A stretch of DNA of 64,000 nt. Origin: Hymenolepis diminuta. Its lineage: Eukaryota; Platyhelminthes; Cestoda; Cyclophyllidea; Hymenolepididae. Positions 11,943 through 25,619 of the stretch are shown piece by piece. Every line of letters starts with the position of its first letter. Position 1 is the stretch's first letter. The stretch lies in contig CAADRB010000002.1 in assembly GCA_900708905.1 (NCBI GenBank), positions 1,835,830 to 1,899,829 on the forward strand. Direction: 5' to 3'. Below the pieces are notes generated by a model, which saw only the letters and a list, made by a program, of their open reading frames with translations, did not search any database and was not told where the DNA came from. The translations under genes were made by a program, and so were the position numbers.

Positions 11943-14900
11943 CTAAAACGTTCAAATTAAATTATTTGATTTCATTGGCGTAGGGAAATCAGTTTAAGCT
12001 CTATTTCATTCATAATAATTAATGAATAAAGCACTGAACTCTAAAAGAAGGCTATGAAAATAAAATTTATAATTATCAAAAAAATAATTTTATTTAATGC
12101 ATTGAAATATAGGTTTTGTCCTTTGAATTTATCCCAAACCCCATAAAACAAAATATTTTGTAGATGCTTTTCCCTTTAAGTAATATTAAAATTAACCGGG
12201 AAAACTCGGGTTGCTTATTTTTAGTAGAACTTCTATGCTTCTAAATAATAACTTTGTCCAACTTCATGTTCTGTTTCCATTTTGCCTCTAAACAATTCCT
12301 TCACGAAATCTCCCTTAAATGGAGAAAAGTAAATTCTACATAGTCTTAATTGTGGCTGCCCAGAAAGCAAGCACATTAATCTTGTTAAATTACGTCAATT
12401 TTAATCTAACCAGGTTTTATCAATTCACGGCGGTTGGATAAATAGGTGATTTTCCCTTAAATATGAATCTATATCGATAATGTCAAACATTTTTTATTGT
12501 TTCTTAAACGGAGCTAATTTTAACTGTACTTAGCAGAGGATCTGATTTATATTGATCGTAAAAATGATAAACTCGACAAGTTCCAAATAGTTGCTTTCGC
12601 AGCAAAAACGATTAGATGGAAGTTATTATCCAATCTCCTTAACGAAAAATGCCTGTTTTAGTACTGGCTTCTATCAGTTTGATGCTCTCGATCATTAAAA
12701 AAATGGAATATAGGAGATAGCGTGACCAGTCACACATTTTAATTAATCTAGAGCTTTATGATCAAGAACCTATCAATTTAATCCCGAAATTTGAACCCCT
12801 AAACAATAGAATATGATACTATGAACTACATTCATAAAGTAAAATTGGACAGTGAAAAATTTCAAATGGAAATTAAGTATATCGGTTTTGATACTTAATT
12901 TCCTATTGATTCAGTCTTTCATTTCACTTCCAAATGAAATATTTTTTTGTTTCTTATGTTTATTTCCTTTTCTTTTAATTAAGATTGTAAAGTTCTGCTC
13001 TTTAGTGAATGGCAATGTAAAAGAGAATGCTACACGATATGTTCTTTTAAATTTCCGTATTATCAAAAACTCATAATTAGAGGAAAGTGTAGTTTTTTAA
13101 CTCAACTTAATCGTACGTAATCCTTACTCAATCTTAATATGACCAATTTCCCTTCATAGTTTATTCAAATAAGCAACAGTGATAAAAATCAGGAAAATCT
13201 ATATCTTTATTTATAAATGTTTTCAATTTTATAAAATTAGAACTGTTGCTTAGTCGCCAAGTGCTCAAATATCGTCTTCAATTATTGATAAACTAGATTC
13301 AAATATATCAAAATCATTTCGTGGGAGAAGCATATCTAATTTTCAGCAGAAGGTGGTTACGGCAGCAAGTATCCGAAAAGGTGCATATACGGAAATTTGA
13401 GCTGAATATGGAAGAGTCTCAAGACTATAGTCAAAATTTTATAGGTTGATATGCTATATTTCTGATAGTAAAACCTGTATCCATTAATGCAAACGAACAT
13501 TCACATAAATATTCAATAATACCTAATAACAGAAGTCTTATCTCCCGCCGATGCAATTCTTGGTCTTCCAATAACTCCTGATCTATGAGAAAACTCCGTA
13601 GATTAGATTTTCGACATCGGATCTAAATTAAAGGGAGAAATTTGTAAGTGCACGGATAGAGAACAAATCAGTTTTGAATTTCATAATAAATGACTTACCA
13701 TTTTTGCAAGATTTTCGCGAATACAACGTTGAAATATAAAGCGTTTCTTTAAAACGTGGGGTGTTTCGGTTTGCATTTTCGGCTAAACCAAACTTGCATA
13801 TTCTTGTGCTAAAATTGTAATCAGTGACAAAAACTGTAAACATTAAACTATCGCGGATATGAAACATAAAATGCGGGGTGGAAATCATAATATCTATTCA
13901 TGCATTTGTGAGGACATATGCACTAGGATTTACTTGGTCTAATTAATCAATACCGCAGAGTAGCAAGTCAGAAAAGGGCATTTTACATACAAAATGATAA
14001 ATTGGCTTACCAGAGGCAAGAGGCACTACATGACCGACGAAAGATGAAGAAGAACTGTGCTAGTAGTACAACAACCCTGAGATTTGTTTAAATCCCTTCC
14101 TGCGTAAGGTTAGCAAGGAAAGCAAAATATTCTAGTTAGGATTGCATAGATCCTGATTGGTCACAGGGTCCGGCCAATCAAAAAGCGGAACTTGAAGGCT
14201 GCTTATTATTCTACTACTACTAATGCTAGGGCTAACTTGTTCGTGCTCTTAGCATGCCTGAATACCGAGCTTGGTATGCATACTTCCTTGAGGATCTCAT
14301 CCTGGTCGGATAAAATGTTTAGTGGGAAATAGAAACTACTATATACAAATGTCAATTGAATTTTATATAATAATGATCGCTAGACCACGGATTTGATATT
14401 GTAATAAATGTGATTGATTATTAAATTTAATTCATTTATATCTGACTGCACATAGTACCAGACAGGTAAGTGGACGCATAACTTTTAACTTTTAAATTGT
14501 GAATGAGAGGAAGGTCGGTCTAAGGTGTTTGGAATTTAGTTTTAAATCTCTTGCTGTGATTTGGTTTAGAATTATATGCTCATTTATACGTTTGTCTATC
14601 GCTATCATCCTCCATTATGAATCTAAGAACATTAAAGCGAAGGATTTACCTAGCATTTTTGCACTTAATTGAGTTTAAACCACACGTTGTAAAACTCTAG
14701 TGTGGATCTACAATGGCCCGAGATGCTGCAAAATTTGGTATGACAGGGAGCCTCAGAGACTAACTAAGCGTACGTTTTGTTCCTCTTTATCTGCACTCTT
14801 CGCCTTCCTTGTCCTTTTACCCTTCTCCAAGTGTTTACTAAATGTCAACATCTATATAGTCCCCCATTCTGATAGAAAACACATTTATGACGTTCCAATC

Positions 14901-17571
14901 TACCAGTCCTCACTTTCCATCTAAAATTTCTATTTCTTTTCAATAGACCTTTTTAATAAAATTCTTCTTCTACATCTTCTTATGTAATGAGGGTCAAAAC
15001 AGTATGGAAGAGGGATAGTTCAAACGAACTCTACTCTTTAGGGCCTTTGGAATATTAAATAACTTCTCTATCCTGCAATCCTCTTAAGATTTGAATCAAT
15101 TTACTCCTTTAAATGTGTATGGGATGGTATATTGTCATTTATGTTTAACAGTGACTGTGATCATGAGTAATGATTCTTGCCTATTAAACAATTTGATGCA
15201 TCTGTAGATGAAATTCTCGGACTCTGGTGGGTTTTGAGATCTATTACATGATGCAAAAGCAACTTCAAACATTGTGATGGGAAAAGTCTGATATTCATAT
15301 TTTGGAAATATTGTCCATCACCATTGATATAACCAAATATCTTTAATCTTTTCAAATACACAGAAAGCAGAATGAGAAACGTTTTAGAATTCGATGCTAA
15401 TGAAGGATGTTTTAATCCTAGATGTTAAACATCTCCATTCTAACGGTTAAAAGTTTCTGGTCAGTTATTGGATTATGCAACTGTGAAATGCCTATATATT
15501 TAAAAATTGTGTTTAGAAACCAGTGTTAAATAAACTTTTGTCAGTAACATTGGTATAATTTAAAGCCAGTAGCAATTTAAGTAATTCCGATAATTTTAAT
15601 ATCAGGAAAGTTATTTATTATTAGTGAAATTTTAAAGTGACATTGAATTTGAGAAACTTTCACTATGTTTCGCCAAAAATGTCAAATAACAATTAGATTG
15701 TGATAGTTAATATAATTGCAGTTTCTATTTTTTTAAAGAGCTAATTTTATATTTGAAATGTTCGAAAGCCTTTTGCCATATTTTGGTAAGTTATTGTCTT
15801 GAAATTTCCTCTCACACACAATGAGCATGCTGTGTGCTCAAACGGTGTGAAGTATTGCGCTGAGTTGGTTTAAGTCACCTCTTCTCAGTTGCCTTTCCTT
15901 CCCTCCCCACCTGTATTCAGTTCCATACTCTCTTGCCTCTCAAAGCCTTAGGTATGCGCAAATCGCTTGTGGCTTATACTGTGTCCGCCTCCTCCTTCTC
16001 CTTCTCCTGCTTGGGCTACTACTATTTCTGGCTCTTCAGTCTCATTCGCCCTCTGTTCATCCACCAAATCCAACACTCCGTTGGGATTTTTTCTAGTTGC
16101 GTGTGGTGCAACCCCGCTCTGATGAACCCGTTTCACTTTGTGTTGGTTTTAAATTAAATGCTAAAGCCGCTAGTACTGCCAGCGCTTCAAATTTCGTTTC
16201 AAATTTTAAAAATTTACTTAAAAACAGACGTAATAGGAGGAATGGTGCCTTTAGAAATGGAAAATCGTTACATTTTCTTTGAAAGCATAAAATACGCTTC
16301 ACGTGAATAAAAGTGATTTATGTTGTTTAACTTAAGATTGCATGAAACTCAACCTTACATTTTAAGACTTCACTATAGTGATTTTAACTCACATTTCTAT
16401 CTCCTTCATCCCATTGCGTGAATGATTTGTCCACTGGGCATAAAGGTTTCACCGATTTTTATTGTTAACCATCTTCTGCTAATTCAGCTTTCTCTACTGT
16501 CAACCCACATTTTCAGTTAACATTTTATGAGACGGATGTCCTCTGTCTATCCTCTTCGAACACAAAGTCATCATTTGGAGCTTCTTGTGGTTGGTAAGTT
16601 ATGGAAAGTTTAAATCACCCCTAACTTTATAAAATGTTCAAATTCCCATAGTAGTGCCTTTTAAGCTGTAGCCTTTCCGAAACACCGGTTTTAAGCAAAT
16701 GAAGGATAGTAACTGAGGAATCAAGTCCCCTGTACAAGTGATTGGATACAAGCAGATTTGACAGACATTCGCAAGGCTTAACTGAAGATAATAAAAAATG
16801 ATAGAACTCTTTACTAAACTTCTTAAACTGAAACTGCTAAACTTATAAGAAATGTAATCTGAATAATTTTGGGTCCTCTTATTTGCACCTTTAAAACACT
16901 TTACTAATTTAAGGGCAATTGGTGGTCATGCAAGTATTTTTATGAGATTAACGGTTGAAAATAAATCAGCAATATTTCCATTAATCCCTCATACTTAAGT
17001 ATGTTTTCAAGGTTTCATAAAGAGGATGATTATAGACGTTTTGAAAATAATTAGAATTAGAGCCAATGACACAAATTTATTAAACACGTCGCTGCTGGGA
17101 AAATGATGAAGACTAAACTGCAACTTCAGAAGCCAATGGGGAGGCACTTGATAATATGCATATCAGCGTCGATATTCAGTTGGAAAAGCTTGGAATAGAG
17201 ATATGCTTAACTGTAATCACTTGTTACTAGAAGCAGAAGTAGCCATTGTGGTAAGATTGTAGCCTCCTCTCACCTTGTATTCCTTGATGTTTCTTGGCCC
17301 CCCTTTAAAGATTTCTTACTGTCATTCTATCTTGCCTTGTACATAAGATTTTGCACCTCGAATCCCTTTTTAGACTACGTTTTCTACATTCTTTTGGATA
17401 CCCATTTAATATATTGGTTTTTTCATAAAAATTAACAACATTCGGGCATCAGTTTTCTTAAATAAATCATGGGAATCTCTTTATATTCACTTCTGAATCA
17501 TAAAAAGAACCGTTTTGTAAAAAAAATGTTGTCAGTAATACCTATATGCTTTTAGGTGCAAAAAGATGCAG
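11943..17571. other. Non-coding stretch upstream of the G-alpha-like exon
   Basis: No exon could be supported. The missing first exon(s) of the minus-strand G-alpha-like gene should lie in this direction, but no N-terminal G-alpha motif was recognised. A locally more GC-rich, pyrimidine-rich patch at about 15840-16150 has overlapping short frames on both strands. It could be promoter or 5' UTR sequence, which is a guess only. Confidence 0.4.
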
Positions 17572-18217
17572 ATAATTCGATGATGCATGAAGAAACATGG
17601 AATTTATTTCACACGCCAACATGCTCTCTATCTCACCTGTGAACCCAAGAGTCAAATCATCGAATATGACTAATACTCTTTATGAAAATATAGACAACAC
17701 AATACTTCCCCACTTCAAGCAAAGTAAGACTCCTGATACTCTGAGTTCAATATTTGTTTCTTTTGACCCTCCTCACCCTTCCATAACTTATTGAACTCTT
17801 TTGCTGTTTCCCTTATTCAGAGGCTTTCCGTGATTGATTCTTAAAACAAGGTTTTTCCACTGCCGTGGTAAATAGTGAAGCTAATATCAATTTTCAATTC
17901 ACGGTACAGCTCCCTAAGCAGTTTCTAAGATACAGTTAGTTAAACTCATTTGACTCGAGTCAAAATGAAATGAAGGGAAATTTTCATATTTTCTTTCAAA
18001 AAAATGCCAACTTCATGTTTCTCCCCAAAACCCTTTCCATTGTTTATTTACTGCCAAGGCATGCGCATTTTTATACACTAAGAGAAGTTGACTGAGTACA
18101 ATTCAGCATTTCGTAAGTTGTGAATTTAAAGGATAAAATTGACACTGCAACTTCAACTGTGTCAGGCAGCAAGCATAAGTGACCTACACGTCAAATTTTG
18201 TAGTGCATATCTATTTA
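17572..18217 (+). repeat. Left arm of a 646-bp inverted repeat
   Basis: This arm is the reverse complement of 18727-19372. Position x pairs with 36944 minus x and no indel is needed over the whole arm. Stretches compared in detail at 17821-17880 and 18061-18120 are identical. A few mismatches occur only near the outer edge (17574, 17583). A 65-codon open frame at 17597-17794 is repeated exactly on the opposite strand in the other arm, which follows from the duplication and is not evidence of a gene. No flanking target-site duplication was seen. Confidence 0.9.
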
Positions 18218-18726
18218 ATTCATTCTGACTGATCAACTCGCATATATATTGTATTGCAGTAGTTAACGTAAGTTTGGTCTTCTAATTGAAAATAATCATT
18301 TAAACATTTTATCAGAGATGTGCATCAGGGGCATGGTAAAATTAAAATCTGCCTTTTCATATTCGGGAAATCAGCTTCAAACCAAATAATAAACTATCAT
18401 TGAGACACGATGTATGATTATGACTGACGTCGCCTGTCATCAAATAGGTCTATTTTTTTCTATCTGGTCCATTGTGATTGGCACAATGAGATGGAGACTA
18501 GATGTGTTCCATAAAAAAATTTTCTATCTCTCTTCCTGCACGCAAGGTTAACCCTCCAATGGTGTCATAGAGGAAGTTCTTAATGAAGAAGGATTCCGTT
18601 TTACTGCACTTACATGAACGATAGTGATGACCTATAGAAATGGATAATGTCAATAAAATTAGTAAGCGGACTTCCAATATCTGTTCATGAAAACTATCCT
18701 GCATGGGATTTATTACGATCCAAAAG
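18218..18726. other. 509-bp spacer between inverted arms
   Basis: Single-copy spacer separating the two arms. It has no recognisable coding content: its longest frame is about 68 codons and resembles nothing known. A fold-back of the arms would leave this as the loop. Confidence 0.7.
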
Positions 18727-19372
18727 TAAATAGATATGCACTACAAAATTTGACGTGTAGGTCACTTATGCTTGCTGCCTGACACAGTTGAAGTTGCAGT
18801 GTCAATTTTATCCTTTAAATTCACAACTTACGAAATGCTGAATTGTACTCAGTCAACTTCTCTTAGTGTATAAAAATGCGCATGCCTTGGCAGTAAATAA
18901 ACAATGGAAAGGGTTTTGGGGAGAAACATGAAGTTGGCATTTTTTTGAAAGAAAATATGAAAATTTCCCTTCATTTCATTTTGACTCGAGTCAAATGAGT
19001 TTAACTAACTGTATCTTAGAAACTGCTTAGGGAGCTGTACCGTGAATTGAAAATTGATATTAGCTTCACTATTTACCACGGCAGTGGAAAAACCTTGTTT
19101 TAAGAATCAATCACGGAAAGCCTCTGAATAAGGGAAACAGCAAAAGAGTTCAATAAGTTATGGAAGGGTGAGGAGGGTCAAAAGAAACAAATATTGAACT
19201 CAGAGTATCAGGAGTCTTACTTTGCTTGAAGTGGGGAAGTATTGTGTTGTCTATATTTTCATAAAGAGTATTAGTCATATTCGATGATTTGACTCTTGGG
19301 TTCACAGGTGAGATAGAGAGCATGTTGGCGTGTGAAATAAATTCCATGTTTCTTCATGCACCATCGAATCAT
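18727..19372 (-). repeat. Right arm of a 646-bp inverted repeat
   Basis: Reverse complement of 17572-18217 with constant pairing offset. The inner edge is sharp: AAATAGATATGCAC here pairs with GTGCATATCTATTT in the left arm. The outer edge ends with TGCACCATCGAATCAT against ATAATTCGATGATGCA on the left. The near identity means a recent duplication, active conversion between arms, or an assembly artefact joining two haplotypes. Confidence 0.9.
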
Positions 19373-22300
19373 TTCTGGAACCGTCCTATTAGGAAGCTTA
19401 ATCGAATATTATCAGTGTACCTGAGGGAATCCACATGCCTCATACTTCTTGCACTAAAATGATCGATTATTTGGTTTCTGCCTTCGTGCGTTACATTTCT
19501 AACTACTTATGTCCCTAAGGCCTTTATACATTTCGCATTATTCTCTAACGGGTTTTTCTTACATTCTTGTTTCAATCGGTTTTTACAGCGCTGAATCATC
19601 TCTTTCTTTTGGTTGTGTCTTCAGCATCTCCATTCATAAGCCCATTGCGGAGCCAATTCCTAAATTCTAGATTTGCCCCCCCCCTCCCCCCCTCCTATGA
19701 GCTCCAAGAGAGCAAACTCGTCATCGTAAGGTGTCATGGTCGATTTTTCGAGAATATCATACAGGAGCTTCGTCACTTCTGGTGTTAGACCACTGCGGAG
19801 GCACGTAAATAGTACGTTCTGGGTTGTTATTTCGTAAACGCGAGACTGTGCCTTGAGGAAAAAGAAACCCTTTGGAAGGTTGGAGTAATAAAGTCATTTG
19901 TCATTGTAGATCAGAAGGTTGAGTTCTGGCGGGGTCACCGATTTGTTGGAGCTTGAGTAACAACTAATGGGTGGCAGCTAACAACAACAAACAAGTTCCA
20001 AAAAGTAGAACTCAAGGAGTTGAGTAGACCAAAGTGTATTGATTAAACCACGATGAGGGTTCGAGAGAGTAAGAGAGGTGGGAGGGAAACGGACTAGTAA
20101 ATAAAGGATAAGCGTGTGTCTGCGTGTGTTTGAGTGGAATACAAAGACAGTTTATAGAGTCACTTGGCATGGACGCGCGTGAGGTATGAGTGCAGATGCA
20201 ATTTTAAATAAAAGACGGTTATAGAAAAAAAGAGAATCGATGACCTCATCTAGACGTGACAGAAAGGATTTGGTTTATTGGGGACTTAAAGACAGCTTTA
20301 TGGTTTCAGTGGCGTAAAAAAGTATTTTCTTCGGGAACGCGATTAAAGAATAATTTTCGAAAAGTCATGGAGCCATCCTTCAGACTCATTTGAGGAATCC
20401 GTCCGCACAACTACGAAAAAGTAGACTTAATGAATGGGAAATTCGTTATAAGGAAGGCGATAAAATGATCAAACTTTTTAATCCGAAGTTCCTCTTGAAT
20501 AGCCTTGGTTTAGAAAGCTCAGATCAGATATGTGAGAACGAAGTATGTTTTGAATTCTTAAGCCTGTAGTGAAATTTATTCCTCGGACGAGAAAAGAGAC
20601 AAGGTATTTCACCATCTGTTTAAATGTCAGTATTAAGCATGATATTTTGATAAGTAATCTTTTAAATACCCACTTTTTTCATGGTTTGGAATCAAGCGGA
20701 AAGGCCAACATCCCGATAATATTGATTGGATATTCGAGTCGAGTCCAGAAGCCACCACGTTGTCAGAAATGTTCAAAGCCGAGGTTGGGTGCTGTTTTAT
20801 TACTTAAACTAAATGCGAATATGAAAATTGTTGTTCAGTTTCTTTGTCATTTAGCAGGCACATATGCCACTTTTGAGAAACTAATTAGCATAGTCATGAG
20901 TCAATAGTCTTGAATTTTATTTTTATCAGCGGAGACTAACGGCAAGCTGTTTAAAATGTTTTAGTGACCACGTCCATGTGCTAATCTAATTCGAGTTATC
21001 TTACTTTTTGTCTTGGGTTATACGTTAACAGATCCTTAATGTTTCGCCTTTAGAACCCTTTATTCTTAGAAGAACATATCACGATTTCATTTTGCGCTGA
21101 AATTCCAAGACGCAAATTTGAAACAAGTTAACAACAAGTTTACGAGATCGGTGGGTAATTACATCTGCACAGAAAATATACTAATCTTGTGATCTATCGA
21201 AGATACACATACGTTACTTCACTCCCCACTGTAGAGTTTGGCTTATTTAATTCAACATTGTGGCCTCTAGCTTCTATACAGGACCATCGCCTGTCCTGCA
21301 TCCCTTCTGAATAAACTCTATATACACCCCACTAGTAAACTTGTACCACAGTATCACGTTCACACAAAGGCTCTCCCTCACTCCTCTGGATTTTCTCTTA
21401 TTACTCGTTAATACTCGTCAACCAGCGGTGTCTCTAGATCACTTTCAAATGAGTAAAATGATATTATAAGGTAAAAACCCTTTTGAGTTCCTTTAATTCA
21501 CTCGGAGGTTGTGTATTGTGAAGTCTGCTTGTTCATTATAGGACCTCTTGACCAGAAAGAGCATAAACCAATACATTTACGATTGTTCCTATTGATTTAC
21601 AAGAGGCTATAGTTTTGGTTCACGATCTCACTAAGTAAAAGAGAACTTATCTTTATGGTTTAAGATTTTCTGGGAGTTGAACACAGGAAAAATTTGTTAA
21701 GTGATACAACTTCCTTATCCTACGGCAAATCTTCTTACAGAGAAAGAATTGAAAGTGGCCTGAGGAAAGGTACAAAATATAATGAAATAAAGGCGTCGAA
21801 ATGCAAACAGTAAAGGTAGGAGAGGGAGAGACATATGTGCTACTTGTAGAATCATGCTTTGGGTTATGCTATGACAACTGCTTTCCCATATCTAACGTTA
21901 AAAGTTTGAGTGAGACCACAAGTATATTAAACTCTTGCCAAAATGTAAGAGGGTGAAATAGGACGAGGAATTAACAATGCGAGGTTAGAAAATCGGCCAC
22001 TGCACTGAGAGTTTCCATACAATTAAGTGTAAGGCAAACAGACGAGACGAGGAATAACGAAGTAGTGTCCCTGTGAATGACCAACTTTCTCCCCTCTACG
22101 AGTGGTTTATATTATTACACGCCCTAGATTGAAGGCTCCAATTAGGCATCTATTTATTCTATCCTTGTCGTTTCTTTGACCATGGAAGTTGCTTGCTGCT
22201 AGGACAGTAGCTCAAGACTAACTCTCGGTATCTCCTTCTTCAAAGATGCCTAATTCGCCTCTATTGTCTAATTTTTTCAAGTAGTTATTGAAATCTGTGC

Positions 22301-25300
22301 CCTTCTATTTTACAGCGAGATTATGCTAGAACCAAAACCAAGAGACAGTTTCCATTAGACGGTGCATATCCTTGCGCATTCGATGTGTCTTCCTGATGAA
22401 GCTTGAAGCGTTGAAGAGGGATATCAGAAGGCTTATTCTCTTTTAAGCTTAAATAATTCAGTTAACAGAGTGTTGGATGTTCATCAAGCACGCCGATTTG
22501 TAGAACGAGACAGTTTCAAGATGGATTGGTTTTATAATTTTAATCCACAAGATTAAATGTTCCTCATTTCAGTCCATTCGATCAGTCATCTTTGACCAAA
22601 CACTCAATTAGAAGCCGGTCTTTGGACTTTGTATCTTCTTCAAATAACTTTAAACAGCTCGTATAAGTGCTATTCTTATTCTCTAATGTTTAGAAGGCCA
22701 GCAACTTTAAATTTACTCCACTTTTAGTGCAAATTGTGAAATGGTGAAAAAGGGACAAAATAACCGTCGGTAGAGAGATTTATTTTTATTCTTATAACTT
22801 GACTAAATCGTCACATTGTTTTATTTGGAGTTTCGACAATCTATATAAATTAATTGTCACTAGATAAGTGCAAAAAAGATTTTAAATTGTAAATTTGAAA
22901 CAGAACCAGATTAAACGCTTTTCTATTTTAACAACCATCAATTTAACAATTGTAAGATTTTCCTACTATATGATGTCAATTATAAAGTAATCGACAAAAT
23001 TGAGATTGATATATAATCTCAGTAATCGTAAAAGTATTATCGCGAAGCAGAATCACTGAAATTCATTGTAAGCAGATCATATCCTTGCCCTGCCCACTGA
23101 AGATGAGTTTTAACGAAATCTGGCTTAGGTAGGGAAACCCGAATTCATTCCTCCTCTTTTTTTACCAGAATTAATCTATACGGTTGGCCATTCATATCTC
23201 TGGATATGCAACTGTGGCATTGACCTCGTGGCCTGTGACTTCTGATCCTGTTTTTATATCGGCTGACAAAGAGGTTTTACAGACTTCCATAACCCCCATC
23301 TCTTTTCGTTCTTCGTTATTTTATAGACTCAGATTATGAGGCTTCTGAACTACTTGAATTCCTAATCACTGAGGTGGTTAGAAATTCATCACTAATGGTT
23401 CAATTAGAAACTCAGAGAAATTACTTTGTTCAGTTACAAACATTAGCCGATGCAGTATTCTCTAAGGACCAATCTCCTGACTTAGATAGTGATTACTTTT
23501 GATATGTCTTTGTAATGGTTTCGCAAATATTTAGTCATGCCAACTTGTATTTTAAATGGTGCACAAGTGGAACTGTAATATATGTGATACAAATTCGTGC
23601 GCATTCATAGCTTAAATACCTGCTGTGTTAGCTCTCAAGTCAATTTAGGAAAGCGACTTCCAGTACAATGCTTACGAGGGTAGATGAATGGCATCATGGA
23701 GCCTCCCTGGTGGGAAACTCAAATTCTCTTTTATTAGCTACACTTATTAAACATCAGCCTTATCTCAAAGTTGTGTAAAAATGGGAAATTGTTCGTGTAG
23801 GCCACTGTTGCAAACCAAAACAAAATAATGTAGGAAGCTTGGCTAAATAATTACTTTAAGGAGCATCTTATAGATAAGACAAGTTAGAATGAATTGGCAA
23901 TGGCATCAATCAAGAATGAAAATATGGATCAAGAAGCATAAAGAGTATAGAGAGCAAGAGAAAGCCACCATCTTACCACAAGAACCACAACCGTCTGACT
24001 CGCAAAAACCATGAAGATGAGTTTATCCAGCATGATAACTTCTTTGTTGTTCCAAACTTTGCTTTCTGACGTGTGTACTTCCGTTTAGGCCAGTGAGGTT
24101 GCGAGCCTACCTTTAATTCTTCCGTAACAGCAACACGCCCGGTGGGTTACAATGAGAAGGCACTAGCGGATTGATCACCATAAATCTAGAATAATTTATC
24201 ACATGATGGACGTCTTTGTCTGGTAAATGGTTACCGTAAATGTGTGACTAAAAAAGAGGACTTCAGTAGAATAGGAAAGATCCCTTGAAATTTAAAATTC
24301 AGAATTAAAGCAATATACTTTTAAGAAAAGGGCAGCGTTTAACTTTTAATAACCAGTTAAATGGCTGCTGAAATTCCAACAATCCTTCTGTGTTTCTTGT
24401 CTTAGAATTAAATCTCTCAGTACTATATTCCTGCCCAACTAGTTACCCAGTCTATTACATAATCAGCATTTTTATATTGGCAGATATGTTATCGTAATTA
24501 AGGGAAGAGGAATTGTCTTTTACGCCCGAGGCCTTTACTCTTCCTCCTTCTGATCTGCGTTGCACCTCATTTCGTAGCCTGGACTTTTTATCAGTGGTTT
24601 CACACCATTCAATGCACTATGAACTTATACTAGAGAATATTAGGTGCATTACTCCACTCTAAGCTGAAAATTTATTATGTACCGCAATTCGAATGTCTCT
24701 CAATTTGCAGCAACCAACTCCAAATTTATTGTTATAAAAAGGTAACCATCGCATTTGTTTCAAGAAAAAGGTGAATAATCAGGCGATCAAATTTAACGAT
24801 TTAGCAGAAAATGCTAATATAATAAATCTCTAAGAAACATTGCTTCAGAACTGCACAAGTGAAATTATACCTCTGGGCAGATCTTTATAGGAAATACTAT
24901 TCACCACTCAAAATATAATTTAGATTTCAACTATCGGAAATTATTCATTCTAAATAGTAGGCCGCGAATGCAAGGCAGGTACTTCGTCGGAAATCGATAA
25001 AGTTTAACTTTTGAATCCTAGTGAAAAGTTTTATAACACACAGTTGACCCTTAATAAGCTACAACTATTCAACCCTCAGGGTCAAAAAGGAGAAGACCTG
25101 CGAATCAAAACGATAGTTCTTCTATTAAGAAAGTAAATTTACTTATAAATGACTGGATACATGATAAATAGTTGGTTCCCTGGTCAGCTAATCATTCCTG
25201 TGATGACTGTGAAGGTAGAAATTCAATAATCGAGGATCCGTCGCATAAGATGAAACTTGTGAATTTCTTTCGAGTTCACCGAAAATATTCGATTAAACTT

Positions 25301-25580
25301 TCGTCAGATAAGAGGGGATATTTTCTATTCTAAAGAAATTAAAAAAACAGTATAATATGTTTGTTCATGTTATTATCAACTTTTTATAAATTTTACATAC
25401 TCAAAATACATCTTACCAAGATATTTTATCAACTCAATTACTTTAAAAATATGCTGGTCATGAAAGAAGTTTTCGGCCAAAACTTCTCTCTATTCAACCC
25501 CGCTTTTATTGCCTCAAACTTGTGATGAGGACTTATATGACAGTTAAAAATATTAGAGGAAAACCCCAGCAAGAAATCAT
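19373..25580. other. Gene-free stretch between inverted repeat and retroelement
   Basis: No exon chain or known protein similarity. A C-rich tract lies at about 19674-19693. A 112-codon frame at 20569-20907 resembles nothing and has no splice context. A weak SINE-like core may lie near 23205-23260. The 5' LTR and untranslated leader of the Gypsy remnant, if still present, would fall at the right end, but no LTR pair was detected. Confidence 0.45.
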
Positions 25581-25619
25581 CAGGGAAGGAGTTAAGATGG
25601 AGAATTTCTCGCGTGATTC

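Noticed and set aside
17597..17794. 65-codon frame repeated exactly on the other strand at 19150-19347
   Set aside because: The duplication is explained by the inverted repeat; the peptide resembles nothing and has no splice or promoter context.
20569..20907. 112-codon plus-strand frame
   Set aside because: No similarity, starts at a non-ATG codon, and no exon neighbours; treated as chance.
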